DNA of 64,000 nucleotides from Syngnathus acus (Eukaryota > Chordata > Actinopteri > Syngnathiformes > Syngnathidae). The DNA is taken from NCBI RefSeq assembly GCF_901709675.1, contig NC_051094.1:5049001-5113000 (forward strand), written 5' to 3'. The position numbers and the translations under genes were made by a program. Each line of letters opens with the position of its first letter. The stretch's first letter is position 1. The notes under the pieces were generated by a model that saw only the letters and a program-made list of their open reading frames with translations, did no database searches and was not told where the DNA came from. This document shows, piece by piece, positions 1 through 12,990 of the stretch.

Positions 1-2732
1 TCAAAATTACCTCCAGGTCACCTTTCGTAATGCACGCCTCCTCAACGCGGAACTGAAGGTCTTCCACTTTTCTGTTGGGAGGGAAAAAATAAATAATTAA
101 CTATAAACTTTCAATTGTTAACAGTAGACTAAATTTGACGTGTTGGCCCTACCTCCGCTCCTCCTCGAGTTGATTGAGCAGCTCGACTTTGTCTTTGTCA
201 GCCGCCTCCACCAAGGCACGTAACTGATCCATCTTAGCCTCCATCTTCCAGACCACACGATACAAAATGTTCATTTTGTCTGTCAAATTTGATGCCGCCC
301 TTCCCACAAAATGCGCGTTTCATCAGAGTTACCTGCTCTTGGTCATCCCTGAGCAGCGAGATTTCCTGCTCCATCTCACTGGCGTGGCTGGTGGCTTTGG
401 CCACCTCGGCCTTCTCCATGTCCCGCTCCACCATGAGCTGCTCAATGTGTTGCTGCTTCTCCTTTAGAGCCTCCTGCAGGGCCGTGGTGCCTGAGATCTT
501 GCGGTTGTACCGTGACGACGTTTCTGTCAGCTGCGGGATCAAAAACAAACTACCGTAATGCAACGGATATGAAAAGACGCTTGATGCTGAGGGCCCACAC
601 TCATTTATTTGTAGTCGACGCTAATCTGTCTTAAGTCATCAGCGCATCTTACCAGGCCAGTGCGGCTGGCCTTGGTGCTGACCGAGGAGGTCACGGAGCT
701 CATGGTGCTGATGGAGGAGGCGCTGGGGCTGCGCTTCAGGCCGCCTGGCGTCACGGCCGCCTTGCGAGCCGTAGCCTTGGCCGGCGTGGTGGAGGGGAAC
801 CCGATGCGCGTGACTTTGTGCACCGGTGCAAATAGGCCGTACCTGGGCTGGCACTGGAAGTACCTGCGGAAGCAGACAGGAAAGGAAACCTTTGAAAAAA
901 TATTGTGTGAAACTCTGAATTTGTCTAGGTCAATACATTCCTCCCATTAAAAAGATAATAATGGCGAATAAAATTTCATACCTTGTGCCCGCCACTGCAC
1001 CGTCATTCTTCCCCAAGGGCTCGTCCAGCTCCACACCACACCACTCGCCTTTCGCAAAATCCGTGTCGCCGATAAAGCGCACCACTCCTGCCTTGGTACC
1101 GCCGACCTGAGGAAGGGAAGGAAACCCAAAAACGACATTATAGACCTTTAAAGATCAAAACGTGCACCTTGAGAAATAAAGTTCAAACCAAAGATTTACG
1201 TAATTGATGAACAGACTCAATATTTGTAATAATTACAAAGTGACTTTTCCATTATACGTCCGCTTGAACGCTTTTCTTTTGAGGAATGTGCAACATCTCG
1301 TTTTGCATGTGGTAAACCTCAAAACCGTAGACTGTTTTGAGTAGCCAAAGGTCTCAAAGAGTTCTGACGTGCCCCCCACCACCACCACCACCAAAGCTGA
1401 CAGTTTGACCGCAATCTGCTCAACACTGGCACGTCTTACTGGTGCTTTACAGGAATTATGTCATTTAGGATTTCAGTGAGCAAAGCAGATTACAGTGAAC
1501 CCTCTCACTGTTGGAGGTGTTTGGCATCCAAGTACCTGACTCTATAGCAAAAATTCAGGAAGGGGGGGAAAAAAAAACCAACCAGATAACCCGGAAAGAA
1601 TTTTCTAAATCATACAGACTGGCTGGCTGCATCATTAGACAAATTAGGAAGGTGACATTTTCATTTTCATTTGTATTGCTAAATGAGCCGGATTAATCTA
1701 TGAAATGAACCGATGTCTAACACAACACATTTCTTAGCATTCTTCATTATTTTGATTAACAAGTGTGGTCACGGAACAAATTAGACTCTTATCTCAAAGC
1801 ACTGCTGTACAGTGACTATGCTGACATGCTTAAGCTATTATAGAGAAAACAAAAGGCGGCAAAGTTTACCAACACCCGGTCACCCATCTTGAGCTCCCGT
1901 TCCCCTTTCTTGACCGAACCGCTCTCTGACAGGTTGGAGACTGATTCGCTGTTGGTGCGAGCCAGGTTGGAAGACTGCGCCGTTGGGATCGCGGACGAGG
2001 TCTTCTTGGCTGCTGCAGACTTGACAGCGGGCGCGTGGGAGGCCACGCTGGCTACGGACCGGGCGGGCGAGGCGGCGCGGGAGGGTGGTGCCGTCTGGGT
2101 GCCGTCGCCCTCTCCCTCGGTGCGCGACAGCTTGGACGGTCTTGTGAAGATCCCTCGCAGGGCCTCGCACTGGAAGTAGCGCACGCCCGCCACCGAGCCG
2201 TCATTCTTTCCGATTGGCTCGTCCAGCACGATGCCCGCCCATTGTCCCGGGGCGAACTGGGTCTCTCCCAAAAACTGCACGTAGCCCGGTTTGGTCCCAT
2301 TCACCCAGACGCGCTCGCCTATCTGGAAGCTATCGCCGTCATCGTTGTTGTCGTCCACGCCGGAGGCAGATTTTTCGACCACGGCGGTTTTACTTCCTGT
2401 TGAAAAGCAGGACAAATAGTACATACATCTCATACCTTGAGGAAGTGTGGCAGAAAATATATATAATATATATACACTATACTAAAGTGCCTTTACAAAT
2501 CCACTTATACAAATGCCACTAAAAAGGCAAACTTCTGATCTGAATTGTTAAACCAATACAATCCTTTGATTATTATTCCGCTTTCAATTGTGTTCATTTT
2601 GTGTCCACCAGGTGTCACTAGTTCAAAGCATGCGGTCTTACCTGAGGCCGGGTTGGTCTTTGGTGCGCCGGTACCTGGTACCCGAGCTACCTTACTGGGC
2701 ACTTTGATACCGCTGGCCTTGGCCGAGCTCAT
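1..2732 (-). CDS. CLIP1: CLIP1 (CLIP-170), N-terminal exons, 3' end off the window
   Basis: This is a microtubule plus-end tracking protein. Exons read right to left: 2642-2732 (start ATG at 2732), 1870-2396, 982-1106, 653-863, 333-530, about 153-243, and 1-71 (cut by the window edge). All but one have GT/AG borders and phases that join; the 5' border near 243 is less clear. The 1870-2396 exon encodes the first CAP-Gly domain ([25 protein letters not shown]) and then a Ser/Ala-rich linker. Exons 982-1106 and 653-863 encode the second CAP-Gly domain ([36 protein letters not shown]). The next exons begin the coiled coil ([28 protein letters not shown]). The stretch EAKMDQL...[19 protein letters not shown] resembles CLIP1 more than CLIP2, from memory of both families. 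The neighbour ZCCHC8 agrees with human 12q24.31. The short N-terminus is fish-like and weakly conserved. Confidence 0.93.
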
Positions 2733-4707
2733 GTTTCCTCGTGTGGTGTCGTGGACGTCCGAGGCCAAAGTCCGTCAACGGGCGCAGTCTGAACGTAGAC
2801 CATGTAAACCACCAGGTAAAGGCTCTTGGATGGTGATGTAAAAAATATATATATAATATATACAACTCCAAAAACAGAAAAGGCAGTAGGGGGTTGGAGC
2901 GGAAAAAAAAAAAAAAAAAAAAAAACACCCTGAGGGAAGAAAAAAAAAAAAAGATTTGCGCATTGGCAAAATCAGAATAATCTTGTGAAGTGGACCAATA
3001 TACAGACTACAGTAACAATCTACTCACTGGGTGTTAGATTTCAAACAAATTGTCACTTCATAATTTTATAAACTGTAATTAATCATAATGATGTCGTTCT
3101 TCGCCCCTTGGTCACTGTGTGCATGGAAGATGAAAATGTTTGGACGCCCCTGCACTAGTGTAAATATGTCCTTGAGTCATTTGAGGCCACTTTGTTTTGG
3201 GAGGCATTCTGTTCCTGTGAGCACAGCAGAGGCCATGTCACACGCCTAAAAATACTCGCCAAAAGGCCAGATGATACGCCGGCACAGATCATGCCTCCGC
3301 CGAGCTCTTCTGGCGGCATCCGCGACCTTGATCGACTGGCAAACGCGGCCACTCAGGCTTTTTGTTCTACCAAATGAAATGGGAATGTCTGGCTGGTAGA
3401 TGAAAACTGGATTATGGCCGGGGGTTTGGGGGGGGGGGGGGGGGCAGATCCGATACCACCACCAGTGTTAGATAATCCTATTTGTCAGATTAGCAGCCCA
3501 CAGAAAGCGATGTTTGATTTTAAATGTCGTCACCTTTTGTCAACGTGCCCCATAAACCTGCTCAAATGTCATGGAACATTTTTCTCATTACTTTTTGAGC
3601 AACTTGCTGTTTCCTAAAAAGGATTTGGGCAGCAAAACTCTAAACAAGTGTTAGATAGATGATGATGATAGAACTTTATTCATCCCACAGCGGGGATGAT
3701 ACTTTTTTTGTAGGCCTATTCGTGCCAGACATGCCTACCAAATTCTAAATGAAACAAGTTTCAGGGTCTGAATTAAAAACATAATAGATAGCAAGCTAAA
3801 ATCTGAGATGGCTGGCTCAAACCAAAATGGAAGACTTCCTGTGTCTCTTCAGGTGTGTCTTTGAGACTTTGTTGGGACAAGAATTTATCTATGATAGACA
3901 TGCCTACCAAATTTCATTTCAGTAAAACTTCAACATCTGACCTTGTGGATTCATCAACTTTGTGTTTTATGGCAAGTCGTCAAAACTTTCCCACCATGCT
4001 TCACCCACGCAAAAACTCAACCCCAATCTGTCTTGAAGTTGTACCATGTTGTCCAACCTTTATTGCCAATTAGAAAACGCTTACGACAGAAATGTCACAA
4101 AAAAGGTGATCTCATCTTAATTAATTCACTCCGTTTGAAACTTAGGCAAAAAAACAACAACACCCACCCACAAACACAGACACACACAACTCCAACCTCC
4201 CACATAGACACACTCTCAAGATATTTGTCAGTCGCGGAATGAAAGGCGGCCATCATCATCGACCCAGTTTAACCGGAGCGTTCCAGTTTACACCCCCTAT
4301 GCCTAGCAAAGAACAGCCTCGGGGGTCATGGGACCGCCAGGAAAAAATCCCCAAAAGACACCGCACTTAATGCCACACAATATATCAACTAGCACTGGTG
4401 GACCCCAGAGAGAATCTTGAATGTGGCCCATCCAAGCCATGTCGCATTACGCGCGACCACTCGAGTAAAATCATCCACTTGGAGACTTTCCCGCTGCAAT
4501 CATGTTAATCTTGAATCTTGTAGCCACACGCTAATCTGCGGCGAGGCTGGCGAGAAGGTGGCAGGGGGTGTTGGGAAGCCAAACCATGGAGCACAGACAA
4601 ATTGATGCTTCAGGGCCATCACAATAATTTGTTATACACATATGTTTGGGTCCCTCCTTTTCACAGAACCTTGGAGAGTAACAGCATTTTAACATCCAAC
4701 TAACCCC

Positions 4708-4768
<61 letters not shown>

Positions 4769-5745
4769 CCTTCCAAACAGTTCACTAAAATGTCACCTGG
4801 ATCACAAAGCATTTCAATGATGTAGTGTCTCAAAACACTTTGTGGAGGGGAAAAAAACACTACATCAGAGGACAAAGACCATTTTCTGGAGGATATAAAG
4901 GCAGAACATCATGCTACCAAAGTAAAGTTAATACTAAAAAATACAAGTTCGCTTGTTGCGAAAAGCGCAAATTCAAAAACTGTGACAGGACAATGGATTT
5001 GACGCTTTCTTTTGTGAGGGGAGCACGGATTACAGGGCCAGGTTTACCTTAAAGTATCTGTCACAGTATCGGAACATCTATTACGACACAAGTGCAGAAG
5101 TGATAGGAACCCTTTCATCAATATTTTTGCAGAGCCAATCGTAAATTTGGTAAATTCCGGTTAATTACCATGGAGATTTTCCAACTTCCTCTGCAACTGT
5201 GAAAAGTGTCGATTAAGAAGTTCGTGTAAAAATGTATTGTACTTTCCCGTATGCAACAAAACGAGGGGAAAAAAATGTCTGAGGGAGAAAGTTAGGTAGT
5301 GCGCTGACGTTGACAGCTTGAACCGAGAAGCTAACGGACGCCGCCTATCTTTGAGGTGGCACATCTGGTCGAGCTAACGGCTAAAAGTAGCCGTAAATGA
5401 TTTAACAGATTCTTAAAAAAAAATCTTAAAACACTCCGGCTACCCTCCCACCGACCACAGCGAAAGATATACTACAGGGGAACGTCATTCGAAGGCGGCG
5501 AAAAGTATCCGCAATGTCGCTTACGCGATGGCAGCTCCGGGGCCGTGGGAGGGCTAACTTTTCCCCGTACCAAATAATAACCACCCCACGGATAACACCG
5601 TGTAACTCGTAGCGTTTTTGACAATACGCCATGGTAAGTTAGTGCATATATCAAACGGGCGAGGCCCGAGTGACAGCGGGTAGTGGAAGACCGAGCCACG
5701 TTAGCCATTAGCCGACCTGACGCCTCAAGTAAAGTCGTCACTTAC
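2733..5745 (-). other. Probable first intron of CLIP1, no coding signal
   Basis: Between the ATG exon and a candidate upstream non-coding exon there is about 3 kb with no convincing exon. It holds poly(A) runs near 2900-2950, a 17-G run at 3428-3444, a retroelement-tail-like stretch near 3665-3710 (aactttattcatcccac, which resembles the 3' ends of fish non-LTR elements) and the (AC)n microsatellite at 4716-4767. Open frames here are short and without recognisable domains. Confidence 0.5.
4716..4767. repeat. (AC)n dinucleotide microsatellite
   Basis: A pure CA/AC run of about 52 bases inside the presumed CLIP1 first intron. The Cys-Val repeat in the minus-strand reading frame is an artefact of this repeat. 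Confidence 0.95.
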
Positions 5746-5960
5746 CTGGGCAACTTCAACCGACGTCCACTCGTTTAGCGGCATTGCTTTAACCCCTGCC
5801 CCATTTTTTTCTTGAAAAGGCGACTGAAATGACTTGACAGTGCGTGAACTGACCTGTTTAGGCGTGCCGTGGATAGAACCCACGTCTTCCCCGTTGAAAG
5901 AGAAGAGTTTATCGGTTACTGCTGCTTCGACTTCTCACTCTGGCAACAAATACTGTACCG
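5746..5960 (-). promoter_or_regulatory. Candidate CLIP1 5' non-coding exon and promoter
   Basis: On the minus strand a good donor (CAG followed by gtaagt) lies at 5745/5746. The sequence just upstream is richer in GC and CpG than the AT-rich DNA around it. It sits between the CLIP1 ATG exon and the 3' end of ZCCHC8, where a non-coding first exon of CLIP1 would be expected. I see no TATA box and cannot place the start site; this is inference from position and one splice signal. Confidence 0.3.
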
Positions 5961-6094
5961 GCGGAAGCGCGAGGTTTCCGACAAAATAAATTTTGTCCAA
6001 ATAGAGTTGCCGTAGTAGTGCTCAGATTTGGTCAATGCAGCGGATTGGGTATTTGAATAAGTGTATAACGTGGATCGCGCACGAGTGTAGTTAC

Positions 6095-6455
6095 CCGATT
6101 TGCTCTATTCGTCCATCATTTTATGTATAACTTCTTACCAAGAAAAAAAAAAAAAAGAATACATCTGTTATATTTTGTCATTTTATTATTATGCATATAG
6201 GTGTATATGGCTGTATGTCACACATTTGTACAAAAAAAGATTGCTATTTTTGTCTGTTAAACATCGTTTAAATGTTTATATTTTAATATAGTTTAATACT
6301 TTTATTCTTTATACTGCCTTTATGCTTCTTAATTTTTGTTTTTTGGGAATTCTTTTCTTCATTCTTAGTGCACTGGAAAGGGAGAAGTTCTCCAATTTTG
6401 TTGTACAATTAAGTTGTAAAATGACAATAAAGGGCATTCTATTCTATTCTAAATA
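6095..6455 (+). mobile_element. Retroelement 3'-tail-like fragment
   Basis: This AT-rich segment ends in tgacaataaagggcattcta followed by short ATTCT repeats. That ending is common at the 3' ends of teleost non-LTR elements. There is no open frame of note. It lies in the spacer between CLIP1 and the 3' end of ZCCHC8. The family is not assigned. Confidence 0.4.
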
Positions 6456-6910
6456 TACACGCAAACATTTTTCTATTTACCGCCACTCTTGAAACGATTT
6501 TTCAGTTGTTTTAGTAAACTTTGAGACAATTTATCATGGTCTACTTTTGAACTAGGGTGCAGACTTTATATTTATACTCCTGGTGTGAATGCGAGTAAAA
6601 ATGGTCGTTAATATCTGCCCTGTAATTTAATGGATGAACATTTTAGAAAAATAATACAAAAATAAATACACACTAGCTTGAATAGACAGTGCAGCAAATT
6701 TGACATGTTTACTTCAAACTGTTGCATAGGGCTACCAAAAAAGACAAAATCCACTTTGTCACAAATTAACATTTTTACAAATAAAACTAATGATGAAATA
6801 AAAAACATTAAAAATATTTTGCAGCATTTCCCTTTGTGCCTTGGAGATGCTGTACAAAAAAACCCCCACAAGTAAAAACATGATCCAAGCAAGAAGATTC
6901 TTCTCTTTTT

Positions 6911-9900
6911 TCAGTCTGTTTTTTTCTTGGCTAAATTGCGAGGCGAACTCTTGAGCAAGTCTCTGATGCGGAGGTACGTCCCCGTGGCTTCAGCCACCTC
7001 TGTGAATTCGGGGGTGTCCTCGAAAGGCACGATTCCCTCGGCGAAGCGGCTCCGGTGGGGAACGGCTGACACCTTGGGAGTCAGGGTCTTGGGGGGCCTG
7101 TTTGCATCTTGGGAATCTGGATCGGTGCTCTGGGGACTGTCTTCTAAGGATTTGCTTGGACCAGGACTTTGGGGACTGTCATTTTGGGATTTGCTGGGAA
7201 CAGGACTTTGGGGACTGTCCTTTCGGGATTTGCTGGGAACAGGACTTTGGGGACTGTCCTTTTGGCATTTTCTGGGAACAGGACTTTGGGGACTGTCCTT
7301 ATGGGATTTGCAGGGACTGGGACTCTGGGGGCTAACCTCTTGTAATTTAAGTGGAGAAGGGCTTTCAGGACTTTCATTTGGAGATTTTTGAGGACGGTCT
7401 CGTTGGGATTTAAGTGCAGAAGGACTTTGTGCGCTGTTGTTCACAGATTGGGCAAGAGGGATGTTATCGTCTGAGAATTTGATCATAGCAGGACTTGGGG
7501 TACTGCCATCTTGGATTCCGGCCAGGCTAGGTGTGCCACCTTTCTGAGGACAAACTTCTCCAGGCAATATTTGAATCTCATCCTGAGAGTCACCCACTTC
7601 TACAAGTTTTTCCATTTCCGAGTCGCCTCTTACTGGGGTGGACGTGCTGGGGGACCCCATCGCAGGGGTTCCGATCGCCGGCGTCTCTGGGTCACTACTG
7701 GTGGCCGTTTCTGCATTTTGGAGCGCCGCCCAGATCAGCCTCTGCTGTTCCTCCAGCTCCTCCAGGGTGAGCTCATCCTCCGTCCCCTCCGTGGCCTGGT
7801 CCACCACCACCCAGTGGGGCCCCTGCGCCGCTGGGGAGCCGTTGGTTGGCGTTGGGGGAGGCGTGCTTTTGGGCAAGGGCGGCGGCGTCGGGGTGTCAGG
7901 CGGTGTGCCGTGCGGAAGAGGCGGTGGCGAGCTGAAGCAAGGGGAGCCCAAGTTGCTGTGGCGGGGCGTGTGGTAAGGGGTTCCGGGATCTGGAGGGCAG
8001 GAATGTCAAACTTTTATTACGACGAACTTGCGCCATTTGCAGGAGGAAAGTAAAAGAGGCTGCATATTGCAAAAATCAGCAAATAATTTATGCCCATTTC
8101 TGCCATGAAGAAAAAATAATTATGTGGGAAAACGCAAGAGAAAGAAGGATCAGGTATTATAAATCAATAAAACGCTGACCAGATTGTTGTAAATTTTTTC
8201 AAAAAACACAGGATATGTGTTCCCTACAGTAACCCCATTAACCAGCTATCACAAATTTACCATGAATATGATTTTGGGTTTACCTGATTCAATATCCATG
8301 TCAGAATTGTTATCATGGCTGGACCGGGGCCGCTTCCCGCGTTGTTGGGACGAGTCCGACTCATGGGGCCTCTTCCTGCTCGGGCCGTCTGGCTGTTGAC
8401 ACGTCATTGACACAATAATGACACAAATAGAAGGTAGGCGAAGTTAAACACAATCAATGTTTCCAGCGTTTAGTGTTACCGAAGCAAAGTGGGTGGACAG
8501 GTAAGCGGCGTAGTTGTGCTTCAAGTGGTTGCTCTGCATGGGAACTGAACTGTAGCGCATGAATTCCTGCACGGAAGCACAAAAGACAAAACCTTTTCGT
8601 TTTTGCCCCTGACCTTTACATAGGTAACTGTGTCGTTAACTCACGTCTTTGACTTTATGTGGTGCGGGCACATTGAATCCAGGGAAATCCACCAGTTTGG
8701 AAACATCATAAGAGATGTTTTGTGTGCTGGTCATACAGGTGTCATTTGACACTAGACATCAAAACAACAGCGAGAGATTGTTTTTCACAAAAAAAAAAAA
8801 AAGATTCAGGGGAAGGGAAAAAAATAAAAATAAAAATGCCCACATAAACAAACGTGACCAACTCATTCATCTGCACCGCTTTCATTGTCACGTGGGTTGC
8901 TGGAGCCTACCCCAGATTGCGGGAAAATACGATACTTTGAATATTGACATCTTGGATGAAAAATTATGCAAATCCATTCTTGCTTTCAGAACATATCACG
9001 GAAACGTTTTTTTAATAAATGCCCATTACATGAATTGAAGAAACAACAAGTAGTCCTACCCTTTCCATCATAGAGCGTCAAACCCGAGTTCTCCATTTCG
9101 GCTTCCTTGAGCCAACCTGGCGGGTAGCCCAGTTGCCTCATGCGATAAATGAGCGGCGGCAAGGTGTTGCCGTCCAATCCCAGCGCGGACAAAAGCTCCT
9201 CGCTGCACACAACGACACACACATCACTTTACAAAAATGGAGCTTTACTTAAATCGCCAGCGTGTGCGACGGGCATGTCATGCCTCAAGACGCCCGGCTT
9301 GTATTTGGAGAAGCGCTCCTCCACCTCGTCTGCGTGGTAGCGCTGGTTACTGAGACCGGCCTGACTCTGGTTGAACTCTTTTCTTCTCTCGTTGATGGCT
9401 GCCATGTCTTTGGGCTGACGACACACAAGCGAGGCCACTGTACCGGCTTCTTTTTTATAAAGGCAATAAGGTTTCCGAACATGCGTTGACTCACCCTGGG
9501 GCAGTCTCTCATTTGATGCGCACTCGAGCCGCAGTTAAAGCACATAGACTTAGACCTGCCATAGACACAAATAATCAAAATTTAATAATTCGTAAATTAG
9601 TGAACTCAACGGCAGTTTTTTTTTTTAATAACAGGTTTTTCTAGACCACCTCTTTTCCTTCACGTCTATTTCTTGTCCATCTGTGCCAATAACCTGGCTG
9701 AAGACCTGCGGGTAGCTTTGCGCCACTTAAGGAAATGACAATTCATAAAGGAGACACAAGCGACAACAGAGTGAGCGTTCTAAGGCTCCAAAAGGCTCTG
9801 GGTTCAGCCGTGTCTTTAAGATACGTTGGAACTTCCCATCCGTCGGTGTGCTGAGGGTTGTCGTTAAACAGCGGCTGTCCCAATTTGTCCACACTGAAGC

Positions 9901-11583
9901 TGTCAAAGTACAACACGCTGCCCACCACCTGTCTCACACACATTTATGCAAAGTTATGTAATTTACATTACATACATCATTGCTATGATGGAAAAATCCA
10001 CATAGCGAAAAGAAAATATCTCAAAAACCTAATGTGCTACAAAAACAAGTTAATTCTGTCCAGTGTTCTCAATAAATTGCTTGTCAAATGGGCAATGACT
10101 GCTTGCAGCTCAAAAAGGCGGGAGAGGTGAGTGGCGGTGTTTTATGTCGAGTCTTACTAGTCGAGTCCGTTTGTCGCCCCATGAAATCAAAGTTAGTGGC
10201 TGCGTGCGTACTCACATTAAAAGCTTCGGATGTTGTTCTCACGCTGGTGGAGGTCACCTTTTGTGGGTCTTCGTCCAAGGCAAATGACGATGGCTTCACG
10301 GAGGACAGGTTTTTGGGGGTCAGACGGAAAGCAGAATTATTTATATATATATATTTAATGATATATTATATCAAGACACACACACCTGAGGCTTCAGGTG
10401 TGATGATGCTGAGCGTCGATTGCGATTTTCCTCTTGATGGTGTTTCAGTATGACGCCACAGACGCTATCCTCAATTTCTTGACGACACTGCCTAGGAAAG
10501 AAAAGTCTTAGTCAGTTTTTCTGGAAAAAGGACTTTCTGGATGAAATCCCACTTTAGAGATTTAGCCCCATCTTCAAACTCCACTTTGAAAACGTTATGT
10601 TGCTTTAAAACTTACTTTGATATGGCATTGTTGGAATAAATAATCTGCGCGATGGGGCCATCGACGTCGACATCGTCTATTGTGATTCCGCTGAAGGCAA
10701 ACACACATAAGCCACAACTCTTCGAAATGAAACCCCACCACTGCCGTGTCATATTGTCACCTGGGCCGCATCAGGATCGTCAGCTTTCGCCTCAACGATT
10801 TATGTGAAGAACAAGATAAGGATGACAATACTTCGAAGGTAAAAAAAGTAACATATCCCACAATCCAGTTTAAAGTAATTACTGTGCAGCATGACTTATA
10901 TCGAGCACGCCAATTACGACATATATGTGTAAATATACAAATCGGTACTCAATAGTCGGGTGATAATAGTCATTCGAAGTCAGTTTTGGAGCGTTACTGC
11001 AAATTAACATTACATTCTTACCTAATGCATGTTTAGGACCATCTGTTTTGTGACAACCACTGCTACATGTAAGAGGCAAAACTTTTTGTTTATTTGTTAA
11101 TCCAAGTTGTTCTTTAAAGTCTTGAATGATAAGGATTTATCAAGACAAGGTAAACAGCACCACGTCTGCGTTTATGTGAAGTTCTCTTCACAATACGAAC
11201 CGACCGAAGGCGAAGTTTGTTGCTTGCAACCATAGCAACTGTGAACGGGAGGGCAGTCTCTTTGTCGATCGCTTTTGTTATGGGTGGGCGTTAAATCCCG
11301 AGTTGGAGTGATTTGGGGTGGGCATAAAGAAACCTTTCCTGACGGCTAACTAGCAGTTAGCATCGGAAATTGCTATGCGCGCGAACACCGCAAGGATATT
11401 CTCCTCCGTTAACTTTTCAATGGAGTCGTCGCGCTCGTTCAGGAGACTCCGGAGCCCCTGCGTCTTTTCATCTTCTGCCGTGTCCGCGTCGTTCTCTTCC
11501 GGGAAACGAATATGTGTGGGGGCCGGGGTGAAGTCATCCAGTTGTTCAAACAACTCCGCGTCTCCAAAATAGACTTCAGCCAT
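6911..11583 (-). CDS. ZCCHC8: ZCCHC8, zinc-knuckle scaffold of the NEXT complex
   Basis: ZCCHC8 joins the helicase MTR4 to RBM7 and directs short nuclear RNAs to the exosome. The start ATG is at 11583 (MAEVYFGDAELFEQLDD). Supported exons, right to left: 11583 to about 11400; about 10761-10808; 10616-10690; 10386-10491; 10216 to about 10310; about 9810-9928; 9650-9725; 9495-9555; 9249-9414; 9060-9202; 8645-8726; 8480-8566; 8284-8392; and 6911-7989 with the stop. Exon 9495-9555 carries the CCHC knuckle (CFNCGSSAHQMRDC). Exons 9060-9414 carry the PSP-type region (RYHADEVEERFSKYKPGV, IYRMRQLGYPPGWLKEAE). The last exon ends with the conserved MTR4-activating tail (FAEGIVPFEDTPEFTEVAEA, GTYLRIRDLLKSSPRN). 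I could not settle the junctions of exons 1-2 and 6-7 with canonical sites. Confidence 0.93.
7123..7330 (-). repeat. Coding minisatellite in the ZCCHC8 last exon (39-bp unit)
   Basis: About five units of 39 bp (ggggactgt recurs at 7132, 7171, 7210, 7249 and 7288) encode a 13-residue repeat of the form KDSPQSPVPSKS in the low-complexity region between the proline-rich segment and the conserved C-terminal tail. A 39-bp unit keeps frame whatever the copy number. Human ZCCHC8 as I recall it has an acidic Ser/Pro-rich linker here, not a regular repeat. Confidence 0.9.
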
Positions 11584-11700
11584 TTTTTCCGTTGTAGACC
11601 CGGGTCAAGGAGAGGAAGAGCATTGGTAAAAGATAGCTCGCGTTGATTGGTCAGATATGGCACAGCCCTATCAGGTGACCTAAACGGTGGCTTGTATTGG

Positions 11701-11702
11701 TT

Positions 11703-11786
<84 letters not shown>

Positions 11787-11788
11787 TC
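11701..11788. repeat. (TTTC)n tetranucleotide microsatellite
   Basis: A perfect run of 22 TTTC units lies just upstream of the ZCCHC8 start region. The Phe/Leu/Ser-rich open frames here are repeat artefacts. Confidence 0.97.
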
Positions 11789-12065
11789 GTCAGATTTCCA
11801 GCAGTGTAGACGCATCACGGCGTATTGCTGCCCTCTAGGGGGAGGGGGTATACCAAATCCTCGAATATATACTATATGTACCTTCGAATCACGCAAAGAT
11901 TCAGCTCTGCCTTTAAAATTCACGCCAAATTTGACAGGATGTCTCCGTTCTTTTTTTTTTTTTATGGTGAGAGGCTACCCACGACCCTCGTGAGGATAAG
12001 CGCTTTGGACAATGGATGTATTTGATTACGTTCATAGCAATATAAAAATTGTTACAAAGCAATAT

Positions 12066-12990
12066 ACAACGACGAGACTCAATACAGGTTGAAGGTCGAC
12101 CTTTTGACCCGTGGTGCAGGGACAACAACCTCCCGCTGAACGTCAGCAAGACCAAGGAGATTGTTGTTGACTTCCGGAAAGGTCACACCCAACACCTGCC
12201 ACTGACCATCGACGGTGCTGTGGGGGAGAGAGTGACCAGCACCAAATTCCTGCGGGTGCACATCAGTGAAGACATCTCCTGGACCAGCAACACTGCATCA
12301 CTAGCGATGAAAGCTCAGTGCCGCCTGTACTTCCTGCGGAAACTCAGGCGAGCAAGTGCTCCACCAGCCATCATGACCACATTCTACCGAGGCACCATTG
12401 AGAGCATCCTCTCCAGCTGTATCGCTGTGTGGAGTTAGCTGCACTGAATACAACAGGAAAGCCCTGCAGCGCATAGTGAACAAAGCTGGAAGGATTATTG
12501 GTGCTTCACTCCCCTCCCTGAAGGACATTTACACCGCCCACCTCACCTGCAAGGCGACCACAATTGTGAGTGATGTGAGTCACCCCGCTCACAATTTGTT
12601 TGATCTACTGCCCTCTGGGGAGAGGTACAGAAGCCTGCGCTCCCGCACCACCAGACTCACCAACAGCTTCATACATCAGGCTGTCAGGATCCTGAACTCT
12701 CTCCCCCCTCGGCTGCATAAGATTCCTGGCCTTTTGGACCATGATGGCTGCCTTGCACTACTCCACTTGTACTTTTGCGCTATTGTACTGCCCGTCTGCT
12801 GTATGCACAATTGCACCATTTCAACCAAGTTGCTCTTATTTATTCATTGTATGTGCCTTCTTATTTTTACTTTTTATATAGTTTACTTGAATGTTTTGTT
12901 TGTCTGTGGACCAATTGGGTCTAATGTCTTGTCTACACCGTGGGATAGTAGGAAACGCAATTTCAATCTCTTTGTATGTTTTGACATGTG
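12066..12990 (+). mobile_element. Non-LTR retrotransposon fragment (Jockey/CR1-Rex1-like RT C-terminus)
   Basis: Plus-strand frames encode the end of a reverse transcriptase ORF: WCRDNNLPLNVSKTKEIVVD, FRRG-like FRKGH, then ALQRIVNKAGRIIGASLPSL and LLPSGERYRSLRSRTTRLTN, a pattern typical of fish Jockey-superfamily LINEs. The frame shifts near 12435, so it is dead, and it is 5'-truncated. The flanks (tacaaagcaatat on the left, aaattgttacaaagagcaat on the right) are continuous in copy 2 at 34480-34510, so it inserted in copy 1 after the duplication or was lost from copy 2. Confidence 0.8.

Noticed and set aside
5426-5741. Short minus-strand frames near the CLIP1 promoter
   Set aside because: No homology or exon signals; the only support here is a donor consistent with a non-coding first exon.
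11651-11993. Open frames of Phe/Leu/Ser or Lys/Glu/Arg repeats
   Set aside because: They are readings of the (TTTC)n microsatellite on both strands, not genes.
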